From: Paraherbaspirillum soli
GTDB taxonomy: Bacteria; Pseudomonadota; Gammaproteobacteria; Burkholderiales; Burkholderiaceae_D
Direction: 5' to 3'
DNA: 64,000 nt
NCBI RefSeq assembly: GCF_042654985.1
Contig: NZ_JBHSMT010000013.1
Coordinates: forward strand, 531,913 to 595,912
The notes beneath the pieces are model-generated. The model saw nothing but the letters and a program-made list of their open reading frames with translations, searched no databases and was not told the DNA's origin. Shown here piece after piece: positions 26,267 through 35,913 of the stretch. Every line of letters begins with the position of its first letter. The stretch's first letter is position 1. Position numbers and translations under genes: made by a program.

Positions 26267-28605
26267 GCTTTCTCCACTACGATAGAACCAAACATTGCGC
26301 CCAGTGCCGCGGTCGACGCATGCGCCGCGGCGACACGCACCACGTTATCCGGCAACTGACGATCAATCGCGGCAAGCAGCTGCGCTGCGCCCTGCCCTTG
26401 CTTGACATTGACGCGGTCGCCGTGGGCGACGCCCAATTTCTCAGCCAGCACTGCCGACAACCAGGCCTGCGGCGCTTGTCCGTCGACAGTGTCCTGGAGC
26501 GACGGCGCGCGACGAACCACGGCGTCGGTAAAGTAAATAGGCACATCGGCAATCCGTTCCAGCGCGCCGTTGGCCACTTGGGATACGTTTTGCGGTTGCA
26601 GATCGGACAGATTATTCAAGCGCGCTTGCAAATTGGCTTCAGCGACATTATCGGTACCCAATACTTCGGCGCGAATCGCTTCCGAAGTGTCGTAATCGAA
26701 GCCAGGCAAGCTCAGCAAATTGCCGAGCACACGCAATACTTTCCATGCCGGACGTGCATCGCCCAGCGGCTTGACAGTGCCGTTGAAGCTTTGCGCACGA
26801 CCTTCGCAATTGACGAAAGTACCGGAGGTTTCGGTAAATGGGGCAATCGGCAACAACACGTCGGCATAGTCGCTACCGTGTTTATAGGCCGACAGCGCCA
26901 CCACCATCTCGGCTTGATTCAGTGCAGCGCGCGCCTGTTGCGGATCGAAACTATCGAATTCCGGCTCGGCGTTCAGCAATACATAAGCCTTGCGCGGTTG
27001 CGCGAACAGCTGCTGCGCGTTGGCGCCCTTGCCGGCGGTTGGCACCGCGTTCGCAAGGTAGCCGCCGACGGTGTTGCCGGCTTCGGTCAGGTAGCCGAAC
27101 TTGGCATCGGTTTGCTGTGCGATCCATTGCGCCAGCGCGTGCAATTGCGACGCTTGCGGATGTTGTGCGGCAGCGTTGCCGAGCAACACGGCTTTGGCAT
27201 CGCCCGACAGCAGGCTGGCGGCGGTTTGCTTGGCAGCCGCCGATGGCACGACCTGTTCGAAACCTGCCGGAGCAGCAACGCTCTTGGCTTGCGCCACGGC
27301 CACAGCTACCTCGCCCAAAGCAGCCAGCCAGGCCGAAGGCGCCGCAATCATCTTGTTAGCAACCGGCATCAGCAAATCGTCGTCGGTCGCGTGCAGGATG
27401 CTCAGCTTGCCGCCGCGCTTGACGCTCAAACGCAGACGTGCCGACAACAGCGGATGATCCTTGCGCAGGAACGAGCCGATGATGAAGGCACGGTCCAGTT
27501 GCGCAAATTCATTGATCGACATGCCAAGCCACGGCGTGACCTTGCCATCCAGTGCAAAGTCCGATTGACGCAGGCGGAAATCGACGTTCTCGGAGCCCAG
27601 GCCGCGCACCACTTTTTGCAGCAGCGACAGTTCTTCCAATGTCGAATACGGCGTACCCAGCGCAGCAATCGCGTCGGCGCCGTGCTCGTGGCGGATGTTA
27701 CGCAAACCATGGGCGACGTATTCCAGCGCGGTTTGCCATTCGACTTCCTGCCATTTGCCGTCTTGCTTCAACATCGGCTTGGTCAAGCGCTCGGCGCTGT
27801 TCAAACCTTCGTAGGCGAAACGATCCTTGTCGGACAGCCAGCATTCGTTGACATCGTTATTTTCCAGCGGCAATACGCGCATCACTTTGCCGGCTTTGAC
27901 CTGAACCACCAGGTTGGCGCCAAGGCCGTCATGCGGGCTGACCGACTTGCGGCGCGACAGTTCCCAGGTACGGGCGCTGTAACGGAACGGCTTCGAGGTC
28001 AGTGCGCCGACCGGGCACAGATCGATCATGTTGCCGGACAGTTCGGAGTTGACGGTCTTGCCGACGAAGGTAGTGATCTCGGAATGCTCACCGCGACCGA
28101 CCATGCCGAATTCCATCACGCCGGCGATTTCCTGACCGAAGCGAACGCAGCGGGTGCATTGGATGCAACGGCTCATTTCCTGCATCGAGATCAGCGGGCC
28201 GGCATCTTTCGGTGCCACCACGCGCTTTTCTTCTTCGTAGCGGGAAGACGATTTACCGTAGCCAACCGCCAGGTCCTGCAATTGGCATTCGCCGCCCTGA
28301 TCGCAGATCGGGCAATCGAGCGGATGATTGATCAACAGGAATTCCATCACGCTCTTTTGCGCGGTGACGGCCTTGTCGCTGCTGGTGCGCACGATCATGC
28401 CCGCGGTCACCGGCGTGGCGCAGGCAGGCAGGGCCTTAGGCGCTTTTTCCACCTCGACCAGGCACATGCGGCAATTGGCCGCGATGGAGAGTTTTTTGTG
28501 ATAGCAAAAATGGGGAATGTAAGTGCCAATCTTGTTGGCAGCATCCATTACCATGCTGCCCTCTTGGACTTCCACTTTCTTGCCGTCTATTTCGATTTCA
28601 ACCAT
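26263..28605 (-). CDS. nuoG: NADH-quinone oxidoreductase subunit G
   Basis: 780-residue iron-sulfur subunit of the hydrophilic arm. The N-terminal [2Fe-2S] ferredoxin domain has CYHKK...NCRMCLVE and a later CATPV cysteine. Next come the His-Cys3 [4Fe-4S] site (HPLDCPICDQGGECQLQD) and a second [4Fe-4S] site (CIQCTRCVRFG). The rest is a molybdopterin-oxidoreductase-like domain (about 220-690). Alanine-rich regions in the C-terminal half show normal variability. It lies 66 bp after nuoF. Confidence 0.96.
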   Translation of the reverse strand: MVEIEIDGKKVEVQEGSMVMDAANKIGTYIPHFCYHKKLSIAANCRMCLVEVEKAPKALPACATPVTAGMIVRTSSDKAVTAQKSVMEFLLINHPLDCPICDQGGECQLQDLAVGYGKSSSRYEEEKRVVAPKDAGPLISMQEMSRCIQCTRCVRFGQEIAGVMEFGMVGRGEHSEITTFVGKTVNSELSGNMIDLCPVGALTSKPFRYSARTWELSRRKSVSPHDGLGANLVVQVKAGKVMRVLPLENNDVNECWLSDKDRFAYEGLNSAERLTKPMLKQDGKWQEVEWQTALEYVAHGLRNIRHEHGADAIAALGTPYSTLEELSLLQKVVRGLGSENVDFRLRQSDFALDGKVTPWLGMSINEFAQLDRAFIIGSFLRKDHPLLSARLRLSVKRGGKLSILHATDDDLLMPVANKMIAAPSAWLAALGEVAVAVAQAKSVAAPAGFEQVVPSAAAKQTAASLLSGDAKAVLLGNAAAQHPQASQLHALAQWIAQQTDAKFGYLTEAGNTVGGYLANAVPTAGKGANAQQLFAQPRKAYVLLNAEPEFDSFDPQQARAALNQAEMVVALSAYKHGSDYADVLLPIAPFTETSGTFVNCEGRAQSFNGTVKPLGDARPAWKVLRVLGNLLSLPGFDYDTSEAIRAEVLGTDNVAEANLQARLNNLSDLQPQNVSQVANGALERIADVPIYFTDAVVRRAPSLQDTVDGQAPQAWLSAVLAEKLGVAHGDRVNVKQGQGAAQLLAAIDRQLPDNVVRVAAAHASTAALGAMFGSIVVEKA

Positions 28606-28671
28606 GGCTTTTACTTTTCTTGCCTAAGCATTCTTGGTTACGCAGTCACTGATGCAAATGATTGCGTTGGC

Positions 28672-29967
28672 TTAAATATAAGCGGGCACCAAGCAATGCT
28701 TATGCTCGATGTGATATTCAAATTCTTCGCGAAAATTCTTCAGGAAGCCGCGCACCGGCATCGCTGCCGCATCGCCGAGCGCACAAATGGTGCGGCCCAT
28801 GATGTTGCCGGCAACCGTGTCCAGCAGGTCCATGTCTTCAGGCCGGCCGTGCCCGGTTTCAATCCGGTGCACCAGACGATACAGCCAGCCGGTGCCTTCC
28901 CGGCACGGCGTGCATTGACCGCAGGACTCTTCAAAATAAAAGTACGACAGGCGCAACAGCGATTTGACCATGCAACGCGTGTCGTCCATCACGATCACCG
29001 CGCCGGAACCGAGCATCGAGCCGGCCTTGGCAATCGAGTCGTAATCCAGGTCGGTATCCATCATGACGTCGCCCTTGATCACCGGCGCGGAAGAACCGCC
29101 AGGGATCACGGCCTTGATCTTTTTGCCGCCGCGCATGCCGCCGGCCAGTTCCATCAGCTTGGCAAATGGCGTACCCAATGGCACTTCATAATTGCCCGGT
29201 TTTTCAACGTCGCCGGAGATCGAGAAAATCTTGGTGCCGCCGTTATTCGGCTTGCCCAGCGCGGCATAGGCTTCGCCGCCCATGTTCAGCAGGAACGGCA
29301 CTGCCGCGAATGTCTCGGTATTGTTGATCGTGGTTGGCTTGCCATACAGACCAAAGCTGGCAGGAAACGGCGGCTTGAAGCGCGGCTGGCCCTTCTTGCC
29401 TTCCAGCGACTCCAGCAGCGCGGTTTCTTCGCCGCAGATGTAGGCGCCATAACCGTGGAACGCGTGCAACTGGAAGTTGAATGCGCTGCCGAAAATCTTG
29501 TCGCCCAGTGCACCGGCAGCACGCGCTTCTTCCAGCGCTTCTTCAAAGCGCTCGTAGCCGGACCAGATTTCGCCGTGAATGTAGTTGTAGCCGACCGAAA
29601 TACCCATCGCATAAGCGCCGATGGCCATCCCTTCAATCAGCGCGTGCGGATTGTAGCGGATGATGTCGCGATCCTTGAATGTGCCAGGCTCGCCTTCGTC
29701 GGTATTGCAGACCAGGTATTTTTGACCGGGGAACTGACGCGGCATGAAGCTCCACTTCAGGCCGGTCGGGAAGCCCGCGCCGCCGCGGCCGCGCAGCGAG
29801 CCGGCTTTCAGTTCGGCGATGATTTGTTCCGGCGTAATGCCTTCGGTCAGGATGCGTTTCAGCGCAGAGTAACCGCCGCGCTTGACGTAATCTTCGTAAT
29901 GCCAGTTGTTGCCGTCCAGGTTAGCCAGGATCAGCGGGTTGATATGACGATCGTGCAGGCAGGTCAT
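28672..29967 (-). CDS. nuoF: NADH-quinone oxidoreductase subunit F
   Basis: 431-residue NADH- and FMN-binding subunit, entry point of electrons. The glycine-rich FMN/NADH site is GRGGAGFPTGLKW (about 60-72) and the [4Fe-4S] N3 ligands lie in ESCGQCTPCREG near residue 355 with a further cysteine around TICALGDAAAMP. It overlaps nuoE by 4 bp. Confidence 0.97.
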   Translation of the reverse strand: MTCLHDRHINPLILANLDGNNWHYEDYVKRGGYSALKRILTEGITPEQIIAELKAGSLRGRGGAGFPTGLKWSFMPRQFPGQKYLVCNTDEGEPGTFKDRDIIRYNPHALIEGMAIGAYAMGISVGYNYIHGEIWSGYERFEEALEEARAAGALGDKIFGSAFNFQLHAFHGYGAYICGEETALLESLEGKKGQPRFKPPFPASFGLYGKPTTINNTETFAAVPFLLNMGGEAYAALGKPNNGGTKIFSISGDVEKPGNYEVPLGTPFAKLMELAGGMRGGKKIKAVIPGGSSAPVIKGDVMMDTDLDYDSIAKAGSMLGSGAVIVMDDTRCMVKSLLRLSYFYFEESCGQCTPCREGTGWLYRLVHRIETGHGRPEDMDLLDTVAGNIMGRTICALGDAAAMPVRGFLKNFREEFEYHIEHKHCLVPAYI

Positions 29968-30530
29968 TTCTTCAGTTCCTCCAGCAAGCCGTCAATCTTT
30001 TCGTTCGACATCCAGCTACACATGCGTTTGTTATCGACCAGCAGCACCGGCGCGTCGCCGCAAGCTCCCATGCACTCGCCCTCGACCAGCGTGAACTGGC
30101 CATCGGCGGTAGTTTCACGGAAACCGATGCCGAGCTTGTGCTTCAGATGTTCAGCCGCGCGCTCGCCGCCAGACAATTGGCATGGCAAATTGGTGCAGAT
30201 GCTGATCTTGTGCTTGCCGACCGGCTTGGTGTTGTACATGTTGTAAAAGGTCGCGACTTCCTGCACCGCGATCGCCGGCATGCCGAGATAATCCGCGACA
30301 TCCTGCATGGTTTCCGGCGCCAGCCAGCCTTTTTCATCCTGCGCGATCGCCAATGCGGCCATCACTGCCGACTGCTTCTGGTCGGCAGGAAATTTCGCCA
30401 CTTCGCGATCAATCTTTTTGTATGTATCTTGACTTAACAACATGTTGTCGGCCATTCGTGCGCGGTGCTCTGCGCTAGTTATTGGTAAATTTACCATCTG
30501 CATTGCCGCGTCAATTCGCGGCAAATTCAT
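29964..30530 (-). CDS. nuoE: NADH-quinone oxidoreductase subunit E
   Basis: [2Fe-2S] (N1a) subunit of the NADH-dehydrogenase module. The four cysteine ligands are in ICTNLPC and GECMGACGDAP. The frame is open for 188 codons from the ATG at 30530, 29 bp after nuoD. The family's conserved N-terminus (MLLSQDTYKKIDREVAKFP) starts at residue 30, base 30443, so the true start may be there (159 residues). No start in this stretch has a convincing ribosome binding site. Confidence 0.94.
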   Translation of the reverse strand: MNLPRIDAAMQMVNLPITSAEHRARMADNMLLSQDTYKKIDREVAKFPADQKQSAVMAALAIAQDEKGWLAPETMQDVADYLGMPAIAVQEVATFYNMYNTKPVGKHKISICTNLPCQLSGGERAAEHLKHKLGIGFRETTADGQFTLVEGECMGACGDAPVLLVDNKRMCSWMSNEKIDGLLEELKK

Positions 30531-30559
30531 ACTCGTTTTACTTTTTCAAGCTGCTCGGA

Positions 30560-31813
30560 TTAACGATCAATTTCACCGAACACGATATCTTGCGTACCGA
30601 TGATGGTGACGGCATCGGCAATCATGTGGCCCTTGGCCATTTCGTTCAAACCTTGCAGATGCGGAAAGCCAGGTGCCCGGATTTTCAGACGGTACGGCTT
30701 GTTGGCCCCATCCGAAATCAGGTACACGCCAAACTCGCCCTTCGGATGCTCCACCGCTGCGTAGGCTTCGCCCGGCGGCACGTGGAAACCTTCGGTGAAG
30801 AGTTTGAAGTGATGGATCAGCTCTTCCATGTTCGACTTCATGTCGACTCGCGACGACGGCGCCACTTTATGGTTATCCGTCATGACCGGACCGCCATTGT
30901 TGCGCAGCCACTCCACGCACTGCTTGATGATGCGATTCGACTGGCGCATTTCTTCCACGCGAACCAGATAGCGGTCGTAGCAATCGCCGTTCTTACCAAC
31001 CGGGATATCGAAATCCAGCAAGTCATACACTTCGTACGGCTGCTTTTTACGCAAATCCCACTCGACGCCGGAACCGCGCAGCATCGGACCGGTGAAGCCC
31101 ATGGCCTTGGCGCGCTCTGGCGAGACCACGCCGATGCCGACCAGACGCTGTTTCCAGATCCGGTTATCGGTCAGCAGGGTTTCGTATTCGTCGACGTATT
31201 TAGGGAAGCGAACGGTGAAGTCTTCGATGAAGTCCAGCAACGAGCCCTGGCGGTTTTCGTTCAATGCGTTGATTGCCTTGGCATTGCGCACCAGCGAAGC
31301 CTTATGCTGCGGCATGGTATCCGGCAGATCGCGATAAACGCCGCCCGGACGATAGTAAGCCGCATGCATACGGGCGCCGGACACAGCCTCGTAGCAGTCC
31401 ATCAAATCTTCGCGCTCGCGGAATGCGTACAGCAACACCGCCATCGCGCCGACGTCCAGTGCATGCGCGCCAATCCACATCAGGTGGTTCAGCAGACGGG
31501 TGATCTCATCGAACATCACGCGGATGTATTGCGCCCGCAACGGCACTTCGAGGCCCAACAGGCGTTCGATCGCCATCACATAGCCGTGCTCATTGCACAT
31601 CATCGACACGTAGTCGAGACGATCCATGTACGGCACGGATTGCAAATAGGTTTTTTGTTCGGCCAGTTTTTCGGTTGCACGATGCAACAGGCCGATATGC
31701 GGGTCGGCACGCTGGATCACTTCACCATCCAATTCCAGCACCAGGCGCAAAACACCATGCGCAGCCGGATGTTGCGGACCGAAGTTCAGCGTGTAATTTT
31801 TAATCTCTGCCAT
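30560..31813 (-). CDS. nuoD: NADH-quinone oxidoreductase subunit D
   Basis: 417-residue 49-kDa-type subunit, part of the quinone site. Seen: FGPQHPAAHGVLRLVLELDGE near the N-terminus with the quinone-site histidine, GARMHAAYYRPGGV, and the C-terminal DIVFGEIDR ending. The ATG overlaps the nuoC stop by one base (TAATG arrangement). Confidence 0.97.
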   Translation of the reverse strand: MAEIKNYTLNFGPQHPAAHGVLRLVLELDGEVIQRADPHIGLLHRATEKLAEQKTYLQSVPYMDRLDYVSMMCNEHGYVMAIERLLGLEVPLRAQYIRVMFDEITRLLNHLMWIGAHALDVGAMAVLLYAFREREDLMDCYEAVSGARMHAAYYRPGGVYRDLPDTMPQHKASLVRNAKAINALNENRQGSLLDFIEDFTVRFPKYVDEYETLLTDNRIWKQRLVGIGVVSPERAKAMGFTGPMLRGSGVEWDLRKKQPYEVYDLLDFDIPVGKNGDCYDRYLVRVEEMRQSNRIIKQCVEWLRNNGGPVMTDNHKVAPSSRVDMKSNMEELIHHFKLFTEGFHVPPGEAYAAVEHPKGEFGVYLISDGANKPYRLKIRAPGFPHLQGLNEMAKGHMIADAVTIIGTQDIVFGEIDR

Positions 31814-32409
31814 TATTTGATCCCGTAATGTTCTTCACGAATCACGCGCGGCGTAATTTCACGCGGTTCAATCGTCACGGGTTGATAAATCACGCGTTTT
31901 TGTTCCGGGTCATAGCGCATCTCGACATAGCCCGACACCGGGAAGTCCTTGCGGAACGGATGACCGATAAAACCATAGTCGGTCAAAATACGACGCAAGT
32001 CGTTATGCCCTTCGAACAGGATGCCGAAGAAATCGAATGCTTCGCGCTCATACCAATTGGCAGAGGCCCAGATGTCCGTCACCGAAGCCAGTAACGGCAT
32101 ATCGTCATCCGGGGCAAACACGCGGACCCGCAGGCGCCAGTTATGCTCGATCGACAGCAAATGGGAAACCGCGGCAAAGCGCGCGCCTTCCCATACACCG
32201 TCGCCATACGTCGAATAATCGACGCCGCACAGATCTATCAATTCTTCAAAGCGGGTATCGGCGTGATCGCGCAGCACGCGCATGGCCGACAAATAGTTAG
32301 CTGCCTTGACTACGATTGCGACCTCACCGAGGGCAACAGTCAGACTTTGAAGATCATCGCCCAATGCATTGCGCACGGCGGCTTCAAGGATTTCCAGTTT
32401 CGTCGTCAT
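31813..32409 (-). CDS. nuoC: NADH-quinone oxidoreductase subunit C
   Basis: 198-residue 30-kDa-type subunit. Signature: WYEREAFDFFGILFEGHNDLRRILTDYGF (quoted in part: EREAFDFFGI) followed by GHPFRKDFPVSGY. Separate from nuoD, unlike the fused nuoCD of enterobacteria, which agrees with a betaproteobacterial origin. Confidence 0.97.
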   Translation of the reverse strand: MTTKLEILEAAVRNALGDDLQSLTVALGEVAIVVKAANYLSAMRVLRDHADTRFEELIDLCGVDYSTYGDGVWEGARFAAVSHLLSIEHNWRLRVRVFAPDDDMPLLASVTDIWASANWYEREAFDFFGILFEGHNDLRRILTDYGFIGHPFRKDFPVSGYVEMRYDPEQKRVIYQPVTIEPREITPRVIREEHYGIK

Positions 32410-32418
32410 TCTGTTCTC

Positions 32419-32895
32419 TTAACGCGCAATCGTATTGGTACGGCGGATCTTGTTTTGCAACTGTATGATCCCGTACAGCAGCGCCTCAGCGGTCGGCGGA
32501 CAACCCGGCACGTAGATATCGACCGGCACAATGCGATCGCAGCCGCGCACTACCGAATACGAATAATGATAGTAACCGCCGCCATTAGCGCAAGAGCCCA
32601 TGGAAATCACCCAGCGCGGCTCAGGCATTTGGTCGTAAACCTTGCGCAGGGCCGGCGCCATCTTGTTGCACAGAGTGCCGGCGACGATCATCACGTCGGA
32701 CTGACGTGGCGACGGCCGGAAAATCACGCCGAAACGGTCCATGTCGTAACGCGACGCTCCGGCGTGCATCATCTCAACCGCGCAGCAAGCCAGACCAAAC
32801 GTCATCGGCCATAGCGACCCGGTACGGGTCCAGTTGATCAGCTTGTCGGCCGTGGTGGTAACAAAACCTTCGTTCAATACACCTTCAATAGACAT
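32419..32895 (-). CDS. nuoB: NADH-quinone oxidoreductase subunit B
   Basis: 158-residue subunit that carries the terminal [4Fe-4S] cluster N2. The adjacent-cysteine motif FGLACCAVEM and the cysteines in GSCANGGG and VPGCPPTAEAL are present. Spaced 9 bp from nuoC and 3 bp from nuoA. Confidence 0.98.
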   Translation of the reverse strand: MSIEGVLNEGFVTTTADKLINWTRTGSLWPMTFGLACCAVEMMHAGASRYDMDRFGVIFRPSPRQSDVMIVAGTLCNKMAPALRKVYDQMPEPRWVISMGSCANGGGYYHYSYSVVRGCDRIVPVDIYVPGCPPTAEALLYGIIQLQNKIRRTNTIAR

Positions 32896-32898
32896 GAC

Positions 32899-33258
32899 TT
32901 ACTCCCAATCCAGGGCGCCTTTCTTCCAGATGTACCAGAAGCCAACCACGAATTCGGCGATAAACACCATCATCGTGATAAAGCCCTGCCAACCGAGGTC
33001 GCGCATCGCAACCCCCCACGGGAAGAAAAAAGCGGTTTCCAGATCGAACAAAATGAACAAAATGGCGACAAGGTAATAGCGCACATCAAACTTCATGCGC
33101 GCATCTTCGAATGCTTCAAAGCCGCATTCGTAAGGGGAAGTCTTTTGGGAATCAGGCCGGTGCGGCCCAAGGATTCGACCGAGCAATTGCGGTGCAATAC
33201 CAACCGCGATACCGATCAGAATAAACAACAGGACGGGAAAATAGTTTTCGAGGTTCAC
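32899..33258 (-). CDS. nuoA: NADH-quinone oxidoreductase subunit A
   Basis: 119-residue, three-helix membrane subunit; first gene of the complex I operon. Reads GPHRPDSQKTSPYECGFEAFEDARMKFDVRYYL in the conserved loop (core: YECGFEAFEDAR). The start codon is GTG. The operon promoter is expected in the roughly 160 bp between this start and tRNA-Leu. Confidence 0.97.
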   Translation of the reverse strand: MNLENYFPVLLFILIGIAVGIAPQLLGRILGPHRPDSQKTSPYECGFEAFEDARMKFDVRYYLVAILFILFDLETAFFFPWGVAMRDLGWQGFITMMVFIAEFVVGFWYIWKKGALDWE

Positions 33259-33363
33259 GATTATGCGCTAGTAGTTTGAGCGATTAGCAGAATGATTCAC
33301 AGAACAAAAACACATCAAAGCCGATGCATCCAATCCCGAAAACCATACAACAAGCTCCTCGAC

Positions 33364-33395
33364 AAAAAGCCAGCGCGGGGGCAACCTTTGCTGGC
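33364..33395 (-). terminator. Possible terminator after tRNA-Leu
   Basis: On the minus strand GCCAGC and GCTGGC form a 6-bp stem around a GC-rich loop, followed by TTTTTG. It lies about 25 bp after the tRNA-Leu 3' end and ahead of nuoA. The short stem makes it a moderate call. Confidence 0.5.
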
Positions 33396-33420
33396 CTTGA
33401 TATTGTTTGATGCAACTGCT

Positions 33421-33505
33421 TGGTGCCGACGGCGAGACTCGAACTCGCACAGCTTTCGCCACTACCCCCTCAAGATAGCGTGTCTACCAATTTCACCACG
33501 TCGGC
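33421..33505 (-). tRNA. tRNA-Leu (anticodon GAG)
   Basis: 85-nt class II tRNA on the minus strand with a long variable arm (TGGCGAAAGCTGT region). Acceptor stem GCCGACG pairs with CGTCGGC; anticodon stem CTATC/GGTAG around TTGAGGG gives anticodon GAG (reads CUC). CCA is encoded. The position between secG and nuoA is typical of this bacterial group. Confidence 0.95.
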
Positions 33506-33590
33506 ATAAGGGCTTATTTTAACCTGATTTGGTACATTTATTCAATGCACTATTAGATTAAAAGTCAGCAATTTCACTCGGAAAAGGGTT

Positions 33591-34013
33591 TTATTTAGGG
33601 ATTTGATTCGATTGCGCGGCACCAGTCGCTGCCGACGCCGAATTAGCCGATGCAGCAGGAGTTGCAGCCGATGGTGCAGCCGGAGTTGCAGGCGCCGATT
33701 GCGTTGCCGGGATCGCCGCTGCGGGAGTCGATGCCGGCGGCAGATTCTCCATCACGCCACCGCTCGAAACCGTACGATGATTTCCCAGATAAACCAGGGT
33801 CAAAGTCGCGATAAAGAAAATCGCAGCCGCCAGACCGGTCGACTTCGACAAGAAATTTGAAGAGCCGGTGGCGCCGAACAAACTGCCGGAAGCGCCGGAG
33901 CCGAAAGCAGCACCCATATCAGCGCCCTTGCCATGCTGCAGCAACACGAGACCGATGATCGCCAGCGCCGCCAGAACCTGAACGATCATGATGATGTTAA
34001 ATACTGTGTTCAT
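33591..34013 (-). CDS. secG: Protein-export membrane protein SecG
   Basis: 140-residue subunit of the SecYEG translocon. Two hydrophobic segments (NIIMIVQVLAALAIIGLVLLQ and the one ending IFFIATLTLVYLG) flank the family motif GKGADMGAAFGSGASGSLFGA. The last 50 residues are a low-complexity Ala/Pro/Ser tail, longer than in enterobacteria but common in this group. It lies about 155 bp after tpiA. Confidence 0.95.
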   Translation of the reverse strand: MNTVFNIIMIVQVLAALAIIGLVLLQHGKGADMGAAFGSGASGSLFGATGSSNFLSKSTGLAAAIFFIATLTLVYLGNHRTVSSGGVMENLPPASTPAAAIPATQSAPATPAAPSAATPAASANSASAATGAAQSNQIPK

Positions 34014-34169
34014 TTAATTATTTCCAATGAGGGTTAATTCTTTAAATTCTTATTTGCCACGCCTTGACTAGCAAGCTTCAGTCACTTCAATACCCACAAC
34101 AATTACTTAATACTCTTCCGGCTGCGCCGACTTGATTCCAAACCTGCAAATCGACACCTGGAACAGCAC

Positions 34170-34916
34170 TCACGCCGCAGCAATAATCGCCAGAAAATCG
34201 GCCGCCTTTAAAGCTGCACCACCAATCAAGCCGCCATCGATATCCGGCATTGCCAGCAATTCGCCAGCGTTGTCCGGCTTCATGCTGCCACCATACAAAA
34301 TCTTTACCACGTTCGCAGCACCGGCATTTTTAGCGGACAGCTTGGCGCGCAATGCAGCGTGCACGTCTTGCGCCATCTGCGGCGTCGCCGTCTTGCCGGT
34401 GCCGATAGCCCAAACCGGCTCATACGCCACGACAATCTTTGCCAGCTCGGCGCCATCCAGCAATTGCAATACTGCGTCGAGCTGCTGGCCGACAACCTCA
34501 TCGGTCCGACCAGCTTCGCGCTCGGCCAGGGTTTCGCCAACACACACGATAGGCGTCAATCCAGTCTGCAACGCGCGCAGCGCTTTCTGCGCCACCAATT
34601 CGTTGCTCTCAGCGTGATATGCACGTCGCTCAGAGTGACCGACAATGACGTACTGACAAGAGAAATCCTGCAACATCGATGCCGCAACTTCACCTGTATA
34701 AGCACCGGCAGCATGCGCCGACAGATCCTGCCCGCCCCAGCCAATTGGCGTCCCGGCAAGTTCGGACTGACATTGCGCCAGGTAAGGCGCAGGCGCGCAG
34801 AGCGCCACATCGCAATCGACTTGCTTCAGACCGGCCTTGATTTCAGCCAGTAATGCAGCATTGAAAGCCAGGCCGCCATTCATTTTCCAGTTCCCGGCTA
34901 CAAGTTTGCGACGCAT
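34170..34916 (-). CDS. tpiA: Triosephosphate isomerase
   Basis: 248-residue TIM-barrel enzyme interconverting dihydroxyacetone phosphate and glyceraldehyde 3-phosphate. Catalytic elements: Lys in GNWKMNG near residue 10, His in VIVGHSERR, Glu in AYEPVWAIGTGK, and the phosphate loop LYGGSMKPDN. The ATG at 34916 (MRRKLVAGNW) is chosen by family length; an in-frame ATG six codons earlier has no better ribosome binding site. Confidence 0.97.
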   Translation of the reverse strand: MRRKLVAGNWKMNGGLAFNAALLAEIKAGLKQVDCDVALCAPAPYLAQCQSELAGTPIGWGGQDLSAHAAGAYTGEVAASMLQDFSCQYVIVGHSERRAYHAESNELVAQKALRALQTGLTPIVCVGETLAEREAGRTDEVVGQQLDAVLQLLDGAELAKIVVAYEPVWAIGTGKTATPQMAQDVHAALRAKLSAKNAGAANVVKILYGGSMKPDNAGELLAMPDIDGGLIGGAALKAADFLAIIAAA

Positions 34917-35041
34917 ATCTAAACAAGCCCACATTTTTAATAACCCGGCATTCTAACGCGCCGTGGCGGAGGCGGTCAAACCGAAGCAACAAATGACGCC
35001 GAAGTCCGGCTGGCAACGGATGCCAGCCAAGTTGCCCCTCC

Positions 35042-35818
35042 CTACTCCGCCAGCCGTCGCCTGAACATCCAGCGCCCGGCATTCGATGCTTCGGCATCGT
35101 ATTGATAACCATCCACATCAAAGTTCTTGAGCCGCTCCGGATCGGCTATCTTGTGCTGCGCTGCATAACGCGCCATCAATCCGCGAGCGCGCTTGGCGTA
35201 GAACGAGATTATTTTGTACTTGCCATTTTTCCAGTCTTCAAACACGGGAGTGACGATGGCGGCATCCAGCACTGACGGCCGGACCACCTTGAAGTATTCC
35301 TCCGAGGCCAGATTGACCAGCGTCTGCGACTTTTGCTGCTGCAGCTGCCGCTTCAACGCCAGGGTCACCGCATCGCCCCAAAACGCATACAGATTTTTTC
35401 CGCGCGGATTGACCAGGCTGGTGCCCATTTCAAGCCGATACGGCTGCATCCGGTCCAACGGTCGCAACACGCCATACAAACCCGACAGGATACGAACATG
35501 CGTTTGCGCATAAGTCAGCTGCGCGCTGCTGAGCGAGGCCGCATCCAGGCCTTCGTAGACATCGCCATTGAAAGCCATGATTGCCTGCTTCGAATTGGCG
35601 CTGGTGAATTTTGTTGACCAAGAGGAAAAACGCGTGGCGTTCAACTGCGCCAGCGGATCGGATATCTTCATCAAGCTGCCGATCTGTGCCGGCGACAATT
35701 CTTTCAATACATCAATCAGCTCGGCCGAATGCTCAATAAAATCCGGCGTGGTATGTATTTCGGTCGTGCTTGGGGTGGTGTAATCGAGGGATTTTGCAGG
35801 CGATAAAACAATCAGCAT
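35042..35818 (-). CDS. yaaA: YaaA/DUF328 peroxide stress resistance protein
   Basis: 258-residue cytoplasmic protein. The family N-terminus is clear (MLIVLSPAKSLDY), as are AFNGDVYEGLDA and LSGLYGVLRPLDRMQPYRLEMGT (core: LYGVLRPLD). In E. coli the homologue lowers free iron during hydrogen peroxide stress. The start at 35818 skips four upstream residues that are not family-like. Monocistronic as far as can be seen. Confidence 0.94.
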   Translation of the reverse strand: MLIVLSPAKSLDYTTPSTTEIHTTPDFIEHSAELIDVLKELSPAQIGSLMKISDPLAQLNATRFSSWSTKFTSANSKQAIMAFNGDVYEGLDAASLSSAQLTYAQTHVRILSGLYGVLRPLDRMQPYRLEMGTSLVNPRGKNLYAFWGDAVTLALKRQLQQQKSQTLVNLASEEYFKVVRPSVLDAAIVTPVFEDWKNGKYKIISFYAKRARGLMARYAAQHKIADPERLKNFDVDGYQYDAEASNAGRWMFRRRLAE

Positions 35819-35913
35819 GTGAACATCCAAATAGGCATCCGAAGGAGAAGTTCGCCATCATACCGAAAGCCACCGGCACTCGCCTGAGCTTACCCCTCCC
35901 CTTTCAACCGCTT

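Noticed and set aside
26320..30246. 1308-codon open frame on the plus strand
   Set aside because: It lies opposite nuoG, nuoF and nuoE. The sense genes carry complete catalytic motifs, and the antisense product is His/Arg/Gln-rich with no domain, as expected of a frame mirrored from a GC-rich gene.
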